Shown here piece by piece: positions 56,890-64,000 of a stretch of DNA of 64,000 bases. Source of the stretch: Escallonia rubra (Eukaryota; Streptophyta; Magnoliopsida; Escalloniales; Escalloniaceae); NCBI GenBank assembly GCA_033065855.1, contig JAVXUO010000425.1:620001-684000 (forward strand), written 5' to 3'. The notes under the pieces were generated by a model. It made no database searches. It had not been told where the DNA came from and saw only the letters and a list, made by a program, of their open reading frames with translations. Both the position numbers and the translations under genes were made by a program. Numbering within the stretch: the stretch's first letter is position 1; each line of letters opens with the position of its first letter.

Positions 56890-57605
56890 GGGAAAATTGT
56901 GTAAAATATCCCTGTGGTTTTGGGTAGTTGCAAAATGACTCCTCTTGTTACAAAATTTGCAAAAAGACACCCGAGATTGCAGAAGTGTTGCAATCTACGG
57001 TTTTCGTTACGAAATAAAGAATTTGTCCAAAATACCCCTTTAAATTGTCCAAATGAAAAAATTGCCCTTCTTTGCCACAAGCCCAAGCCCTCATTAGGGC
57101 CGACGTGAGCAAACAGGTGAGGCAAACCAGATGGAAGGGGAAAAGGGAAAAGGGAAGAGCGGGGAGAGGGTGGCGAGGGTGGGGAGTTTCTGACGGAAAC
57201 AGACGGGCGGAAGAAATGGCCGAAGCTACGGCCGGCCAAAGCAGATCCCTACACTCCGGCCTTTCACCACCACAACTTTCGGCCAAAAAAAATGTGGAAC
57301 CCAAAATCGGCAAATAGATCCGGGTGGAGCAGGCGGCGGCGCGACGATTATGATGAGGCAGGTGGCGGCGGTTAGGGTTTGGTTGATTGGATTAGGAAAG
57401 AAAATCAAAATTTGGAGAGGGAAGAAGAAATATAGGGTATTTTTGTTATTTGTTAGAATGATCTCTATCAAACGCACTCTTCAGGAGCGTGAACATCACA
57501 TGTTGTTAGTTTAGACGACTTTTTTTACGGTTGCAACACTTTTGCAATCTCGGGCGTCTTTTTGCAATTACCCCAAACCACAGGGGTATTTAACCCAATT
57601 TTCCC
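56890..57605. mobile_element. Long-TIR non-autonomous element, about 716 bp
   Basis: Left gggaaaattgtgtaaaatat and right (reverse) gggaaaattgggttaaatac start inverted repeats of about 100 bp that run through ccctgtggttttgggtag, gcaaaaagacacccgagatt and gcagaagtgttgcaa. The interior is GC-rich and lacks a transposase; its frames are unsupported and may be captured host DNA. Long TIRs suggest a Mutator-like origin, but flanking T runs hide any target duplication. Confidence 0.8.
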
Positions 57606-58757
57606 TTTTTTCCCCATAATTTCCATTCCTTTTTTTTTCATTTCATCGATCTGCCTCTTCCATTCTCTCTCTCTCTCTCTCTCTCTCCCCCTCCCCCGGA
57701 ATCCCCCATGACTCCATCCACCACCACCGGCGCCAAATGGACCATCACCATCACCTTCTGTCACCAACGAACCCACTATCTTCGTCTTTGGAACCGCCAT
57801 TTCTTTGAAGCAACTGAGTTTGGCGGTCCACTTATTTCCAATGGTGGCCTTGAGCTTGGGAACGTTACACGTTGAGTGAAGTCAAAATTTAAACGTATAT
57901 ATATGTATTATAAGAACTAGCAAAATGTCTAATAGGGAAAGCCAATTGTAAATAGGGAGTCATTAATTACTCATCAAGTATGTGCATGCTCAACTCGTAT
58001 TCCACAGTTTGCATAAAGTCCAATGGGGCAAAAAAATGAAGTGGAGGAGGGACTTTCACGAAAAAGTGTGTGTGTGTATCTTTATGTCGGGCCTCGCTTG
58101 GGTGTTGATCGGGATTGTTTCGGAGTTCGAATGCATGTGCTTGTGTGATCGAAGTCATGTTTCAGACTTCAAAGCTTTGTTGTTAGCAAGGACTTTTACC
58201 AAACTACCGCTAATATAATCTTTTTTCACGTCTGATATCATGAAAATAGATCTTCATTTGTCTCCCACAGCTAAAGGCCGAAGATTACAAGGTAGAACAT
58301 TGTTACCTCATTTCTGAATCTTTAGTAGGATCCAAGTGAAGGTTCCGCGGTAAGAAATCAACAAGCCAACTAAGATCCTCGCCGGACACTAAACTATAAA
58401 CAAAACTATACCCTAATGGAAAGAAGCATCCAAACCTGACCCACTTCAACGGACTCACCTGTGAGTCTGTTACCTTCGCTTTTCAAGCCAAACCCAAGCA
58501 GGCCCAATTTGAAAGTTTGGCTTCATGCAGTAGAGACGCACGCAATCAGGAGAGGAATAGACAAGTTAGGTTCTATTTCATGTAAGCAGGGCAAATAAAT
58601 AAATAAGAGAAAAGCTCAAGACAACCATTAAGTTTACACGTCTATTGATCAATCTCAAATATTGGTCTTGTTCATTGTCTTTGAATATGGAGACACGATG
58701 ATCGAGAAGTAAAAGAAGAGGCATTACAAAGTAAAAGATCAACAACACATGATTCTG
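57606..58757. other. Intergenic; CT microsatellite at 57664-57688
   Basis: A minus-strand frame at 57525-57800 runs into the transposon end and has no known domain, so I do not call it. The right end should hold the 3' UTR of the Rho GDI gene. Confidence 0.45.
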
Positions 58758-61096
58758 TTAAACTTTGATCAAAGTCGACTGCCAATCTTTGCGGATATCG
58801 AAGGAATAATTGATCTCCAAGTAGCACTTGTTGTCGTCGTCAAGAAACTGTAGATGGACAGTAAAGAAGGGATATTAATGAAATTGAGCCTTGTGATAAT
58901 GGTACAATTCACGACAACTAACCATATAATACCCTATCATTTGAACTTCACAAGTATACTTCTGCAGTTCTGCTTGCTGAACTCTAGATTTTGGACATTA
59001 TTTGACATTTCAAATACTGCCTTACTGCAATCAATTGAAATTACAAGGTCGGAAATATTGAAGTTCATAAGAGAGTGCAGTTCTTAACATCTTCAATCTT
59101 TAATAAGTTGATCCAAGAAAGAACCATGCAGTTGGAAGAAAAGGTAAGTGAAGGGACATCCAACACTTTTGAAATAAGGTCTCTTTTTAAAGTACACAGG
59201 GGCTCAACTTTTCAGAGAGGAGAATGCGAAAGACATTCCATCTGTATGGTTGCAGTTGTAGAAGCATTATATTTATGCTTTCCGAGTAATATTCTTAATA
59301 AAAGGATACCAAGTAATGGCCATTGTTTTTTTTTTGACTAGAAGTAATGGCCATTGTTAATTACCTTTGTTCTAGCAGAGTATGATCCTCTAGCAAAAAT
59401 GCCAGAAGGGGTTGTCTCTTCTGGCATTTGATGTGTATAAGGTTCTCGTTGCGGACTAAAGGTTCCAATCATTTCTTTCGTACTGTCCACTGCAAATGAG
59501 TTCTCATGTAAGATAAAAGATCCAACAAGAGAGAGAGGGCAAGAGAGATAGAGAGAGAGAGAGAGAGTACCCTTGATACCAGCTTTCCAAACTGTGTTAT
59601 TGTATTTAAGGCCTGATACAATGTTATTGTTGACTTGGAAAGTGAACTTTAGGTTGTAACAGCTCCCTTCTTTCAAAGTAAACCATGCCCCTTTAGGATT
59701 TCCAGCCTCAGGAATTGCAAGAAAAATATCAGCTCTACCAGGGGATTTAATTGCAAGGCTCAGAATCTTAACTTCTGGATCCAGAGTCTCTACAACATTG
59801 AGGCACTAATAAAACTATGTTATGACAATGTACGAATTTGCAGAACATTATCACTAAGAGGCAGCAGATTTTTTGCAATAAATGAAAACCATAATTTTGA
59901 GCTTCAAATATTCCATGTGCAAGGCATCCTATATGCAGCTAGTTGGCTAATTTCTTTTCTTCATCTTTCTAGTCTTTCTTTTGTGGTTGGTTTATCGTAA
60001 TGTCCTCGGACAACCAAAAAAACAAAAGACGTCCTATATGCTGTAAAGACGATGTACGAATTGCAGAACATCGTGACAAACGCAGCAAAGAATTTTGCAG
60101 AAAACTACAATTCTGACAGGGAACCAATGGCAGAAAGGATACATTTCGAAGTCTAGTATCCGAAGCTGATCGAAGCTCAAGTACAGTGTATATTCCTGTT
60201 TTAGTAAAAGAAGAGGTGTTCAAAAGTGAATTTACTGGATTATAATTAAGTAGGATCTTTCAGACGGCTTCAGTTAAAATCACATGCAATTAGGTAAACA
60301 AATCTAGATTTAGTTCTTGTTCTTTACTTGTTATCCTGTCTTCTATAACCTGATGTGCAGTCAGTGCAAATGGAGCATCTGAAACAGAATTCTGATCCTA
60401 GGACAAGCTTCCTGCAACTACTAATGGATTCCAATGTACAATTCCCTTGAAGAAATGACCATAATGTGTCTATTATGAGTTCCAGTGTGGAGTTTTGAAT
60501 TCTTCACTATCCGTTATCTACACATCGATTAGTATGACAGAACATAAAGAAACTGGGTTTTCATAAATCCAGTTCAAGTTTTGGATTGTTGGCTATATTT
60601 AATCTTCTTTTAAAATTTCTGAGCAACCAAACAAGGTTCATAGAACAGAACTAGGAAAAAAACCATGATTACCTCCAACTGAGTTGATATCCACACTCCC
60701 AAGAAGCTGTTCCTTCCATCTCCTTAAGCTCTCATCATCCTAAAATCCTCAAACACATTACAACATTAGGAAAATTGAAGTGGTGAAGAACACCCAAAAA
60801 AAGGAGGTTTCCAAAGGCCAAGAACAAACCTTATCCTTCTCATAATGTTCTTTAAGAGTGCGCTGAGGACCCAACTGTATCTTCCCTTCACCACCTTCTT
60901 CTTCGTCCTCGGTTGCATAAACAGAACTTTCGCTCATCTGTCTCCCTAACTTCCCGTTCCCTGCTTCACCATCAACCTCACAGTCTCTACCTTCTGTATT
61001 AGCTTCTGACATCTTAGTGTCCTCTTTACCTCCCTCCTTATTTCCATCAAAACCCATGCTCTTGGAACTCGAAACGACTCCAATTGCCAAAGACAT
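58758..61096 (-). CDS. RhoGDI: Rho GDP-dissociation inhibitor, five exons
   Basis: Plant Rho GDI keeps ROP/RAC GTPases in the GDP-bound state and removes them from membranes, acting in the cytosol; in Arabidopsis the homologue SCN1/GDI1 focuses root-hair growth. Exons (transcription order): 61096-60830, 60739-60673, 59789-59571, 59489-59365, 58847-58758; GT-AG with matching phases, 255 aa (Arabidopsis about 240). Order: acidic variable N-terminus, the plant marker RQMSESSVYATEDEEE, LGPQRTLKEHYEKDK, DDESLRRWKEQLLGSVDI, then the immunoglobulin-like prenyl-binding domain (NLKFTFQVNNNIVSGLKY, TVWKAGIKV, FARGSYSARTK, CYLEINYSFDIRKDWQ). I chose MSLAIGVV as start because relatives start MSLVS; an ATG 12 codons upstream is in frame. 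The tail after DWQ is a few residues longer than usual. Confidence 0.95.
59528..59568. repeat. GA/CT microsatellite next to a splice donor
   Basis: (ga)n on the plus strand, (ct)n on the transcribed strand, only two bases past the donor of the Rho GDI third intron (gt at 59570-59569). Confidence 0.9.
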
Positions 61097-63229
61097 CAAG
61101 AACTGCAGCTCATTCGACAACACCACTAGCACTACGAAGCTTCACCAAAATGGACAAATGTAATTGAGCTTCACTCAACTCAACTGAACAAACGTAATAA
61201 GGAAAGAAATAATGAACTATAACGACCCCACAGTGGAAAAGAAACAAGAAGATAAGCGATACACAGAAGAAAGAATCTCCCTAGTCCCTACTACAAAGAA
61301 CAAACAGTGGTCCAGTAACTTTCAATATAATAATTGCACTGAGAGTATTCCAGAGCGAACATGGTGACTTTGGGGTCAAAGAATCCAAGAAAGGTAAATA
61401 GAAACACAAAAGGGAAAGTTCCAACAAGAGATAACCCTGTTAAAAGGAAAAGACACCCAACAAGAGAAAGGAGGAGTTGAAGATAAATGGGTTGTTTAAA
61501 GAAGTTGATGCTAAAAAGGAAATGGTCTTGTTGTGATCCGGAAATGTGAATATATGAAATGAACTTAGAGGGAGAAGAGAGATCGTGAAGGTCACTAAGT
61601 ATGCACTCGGTTCCATGAAGACCATTTTTCAGAATTTCGAGGGGACTTGAAACACATGAGACAGCCTAGGATTTGGTGGATTATAGATGCCATTTTGACC
61701 TCCTCCGAGCATCGACTTATCAATTTCCCTCTCGTATTTGAAACTTCTCTTTTAAGTAACAAAACGATTTCGAACGATTGAGATACATATTTGACATGCT
61801 TCTTTGTGAAGTAAAGAAATAAATCGCACTGGCAGTAGAACCAGGGTCAATAAGTAAAAACGTGGAGAAAGACGCTGAGATAAATAAGCGATCCTGGTGT
61901 GTATTGTTGATTTTCCAAGTCGATCGATAATCTTGTTTATAAGTCTCTTATGGCAATGAGTGGATTCCCTTCGGGGTGATGATCGGAGCAACAAATCGGT
62001 CCCTTTCCATTATTAATACATGTGAAACTGCTTGAATTTATTGCAGCTATAATTGTTTTAGGTGCATGAATGATTGGCGTCTTTCATCTTTCAGTATTGC
62101 CAAATGCTAACACAATCAATGTGGCATCTTCCATTTTCTGGTCAGTCTCCTCCACAGCTAAGATACGTCCAACCCTGTTACCAAATGCCCACGAATTCAT
62201 GTTGGACACTCCAACCGAGACCCGTCCCAACCGAGCCTCGTCAAAAATATGTCATGAGCTCAAGGTAAATTTAGCACAGAAACACAAGGAATGTCCCTGT
62301 TTTACCAAATGCAGGGGCTGAAGTAAGTTGCTACAACCAGCAAAGATTGCTGCAACTGACTGTTACGACTCAAAAGACACAGCTCACACGACAGAGGGGC
62401 AGACAATATGGTAGACGTGCTCAACTAACGCAAGGTCCACTCCTTTCTTCAATCCATTATGGAGTTGGTGAGAAAATAGAAAGTGCTTTTTTTTTATATA
62501 AAAAAAATTCCTCCAATGGATATATATCAAAAAACAGTTCAAAGACCATGATGGATTCCTAACTACAAGACTAAGGGTAATGATTTGTGATGGTCACAAT
62601 AAAATTAAAACCCATTTTTCACACACACACACACACACACACAGAGAGGACCTTTACATTTCCATTTTTTTCACTTCACAACCTCCGCGAATCAAATGTG
62701 AATATAACACTGTCTGCTTGTTTCTCGACATGATTTTCCCTACTAAAGTATTAGGCTTATAAGGACAGCAAAAAAGGTGGATGGTTTTTGGTCCAAACTC
62801 CGTGTAAAGAAAGGTTTTCTGTATTCCAACCTCAGTTTCTAATTACACGTTACAGACTATATACTTGAGGATATACATGTTGATGAGAGAAAGTGGGAGA
62901 GAAGCCTGGGATATGTTTTACACTCAAACATTTAAATTATAGAATTCAAACTGCCTAGCTAGGATAAGGGGAGGCAGCCCACGGATAAGGCATGTGATGC
63001 AGGAGATTGTTTCTTGCATGATACACTATCATTAACACTCCGAACCTTCAAAAAAGAAACTTACATGCAAGAGGGAGAGAAGAGAGGGATCCTTTGATAA
63101 AGTTAGGCTCCTCTACCAAGTCAAAGATGAAATGCACAAGACTAATTGGTCTGCAATATGAACGGAAAAGCATGAACACTCTTGCGTCTTGGAGGGATGA
63201 AGTCATGTTTGAACCTTGGAAAAATGCGG
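61097..63229. other. Intergenic; CA microsatellite at 62620-62642
   Basis: Left end holds the presumed 5' UTR and promoter of the Rho GDI gene; right end the presumed 3' UTR of the next gene. No other gene was recognised. Confidence 0.45.
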
Positions 63230-63785
63230 TCAATCGCTTCCCCATTTTCTCACCACACTTTCTTTAGCAGAACTGCTGGTATAAGCTTCCTGCTTGAGAC
63301 TATCACCGAAATTGGCATGAGTTGTTGGAGATACCTTTCTTAGGATTTGTGATGTTACGGCAATCAACCCACTTCTTATCCCACGCAAACCAAACAGCAT
63401 AGGGTTAAAGATGACAGCGAGCAACACGTCTCCTTTAGCAATTACCAAGTACTGCCAATGCAAATTTAGAGGAAAGCAAGTATATATGAGAGCAGAGAGG
63501 GTTGGGGTGTTAGTCCTCCAAATTGTCCTAGAAACGTTTAGAAGGGCCGATGGAACTGCTTACCATGACAAGAATGCCTACTATGGTAAGACTTGTTTGC
63601 TGTGCTTCTTGCCAGAAATGATCGTCATTGGACCCACCAGACCATCTACCCCATCTAAACCAGCCTCCTCCGCCTGCATCACCTCCTCCACTTGCTTCCT
63701 CCCTCTTTTTTATTTCTTTGTCCCATCTTTCAAACTCAGTTTTCTTTTCACCAAGTGCACTTTCTAAGGCTTTCCGGGCCTCTTC
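63230..63785 (-). CDS. Unrecognised glycine-rich membrane protein, 3' part
   Basis: Two exons are clear: 63785-63564 (74 codons, acceptor tttattgcag) and 63451-63230 (73 codons and stop, acceptor ttggcag), joined in phase 0. Upstream exons lie beyond the right edge or were not found in 63790-64000. The product has a charged helix (EEARKALESALGEKKTEFER), a glycine/tryptophan-rich linker (GGGGWFRWGRWSGGSNDDHF), then a hydrophobic region continuing over the splice (TSLTIVGILVMYLVIAKGDV, LLAVIFNPMLFGLRG) that should cross or enter a membrane, and a polar tail. The layout recalls plant organelle membrane proteins of unknown function (inference). I do not recognise a named family. Confidence 0.8.
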
Positions 63786-63789
63786 CTGC

Positions 63790-64000
63790 AATAAAAGACG
63801 GGCGTGCAAGTGTAAATTCAACCTACCCAAAGAAAAGGGGACTAGAGATGAGTGTGAAGGAAGAAAATGCAGCATCCAACTTATCTAGAAATACTTCGAA
63901 TAAGCAAAAAGGAAATGCATTCTTGGGGTGGAGAAAACTTTACACTAACGTCGTTGTTTATAGTCCTATAACTAGGAAGTAGGCATCTTAGACCATCTGT
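63790..64000. other. Intron of the partial gene at the window edge
   Basis: Sequence upstream of the first visible exon; no further exon could be supported before the window ends. Confidence 0.4.

Noticed and set aside
57525..57800. 91-aa frame starting MAVPKTKIVG
   Set aside because: It passes a CT microsatellite (read as RERERE) and ends in the terminal repeat of a transposon.
1..64000. CRISPR arrays, bacterial operons, rRNA or tRNA genes
   Set aside because: The sequence is plant nuclear DNA with intron-bearing genes; no regularly spaced short repeats or RNA gene folds were seen. B-box motifs belong to SINE-like repeats.

Overview
The window looks like nuclear DNA of a flowering plant, most likely a eudicot. 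It is AT-rich, its multi-exon genes have GT-AG introns, and it holds plant-specific families (membrane-bound wax synthases, an endo-beta-mannanase, a plant Rho GDP-dissociation inhibitor). It is dense in plant transposons (hAT, Mutator-like, Tourist-like, Stowaway-like, SINE, LINE, Ty3/gypsy remnant). I cannot name the species. One undetermined base (n) is at 17855.

Layout. 1-9.9 kb: no gene I can support; it has a decayed Ty3/gypsy gag on the minus strand (about 1.15-2.2 kb), a duplicated SINE-like repeat near 6 kb, and a GC-rich block of tandem repeats (6.2-8.65 kb). 9.9-13.75 kb: a complete five-exon GH5 endo-beta-mannanase on the plus strand. 15.03-15.34 kb: a secreted peptide with 15 cysteines on the minus strand. 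20.4-40.5 kb: a tandem array of four intact intronless wax-synthase-type acyltransferases plus one broken copy, all on the minus strand. The array is separated by duplicated non-coding blocks and by transposons with readable ends and target-site duplications. 41.65-45.5 kb: a complete USP39/Sad1-type splicing factor (pseudo-deubiquitinase) on the minus strand, nine coding exons and a 5'-UTR exon. 45.6-57.6 kb: segmental duplications, including a truncated copy of the USP39 gene carrying a Stowaway-like element, and two copies of an unrecognised short first exon with a CxxCxxC motif. 58.76-61.1 kb: a complete five-exon Rho GDI on the minus strand. 63.23-63.79 kb and onward: the 3' end of an unrecognised glycine-rich membrane protein gene running off the right edge.

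The genes are not an operon or an evident pathway. The coherent unit is the wax synthase cluster. It grew by tandem duplication: the last two genes share flanks over about 1.4 kb, one copy's flank is split by a hAT element, and non-coding blocks upstream of the first gene are themselves duplicated. Mannanase (cell wall), wax synthase (surface or storage lipid), USP39 (spliceosome) and RhoGDI (ROP GTPase control) act independently. The least explained items are the cysteine-rich peptide, the duplicated CxxCxxC exon with decayed coiled-coil units near it, and a perfect 25-bp inverted repeat at 17.4-17.55 kb.
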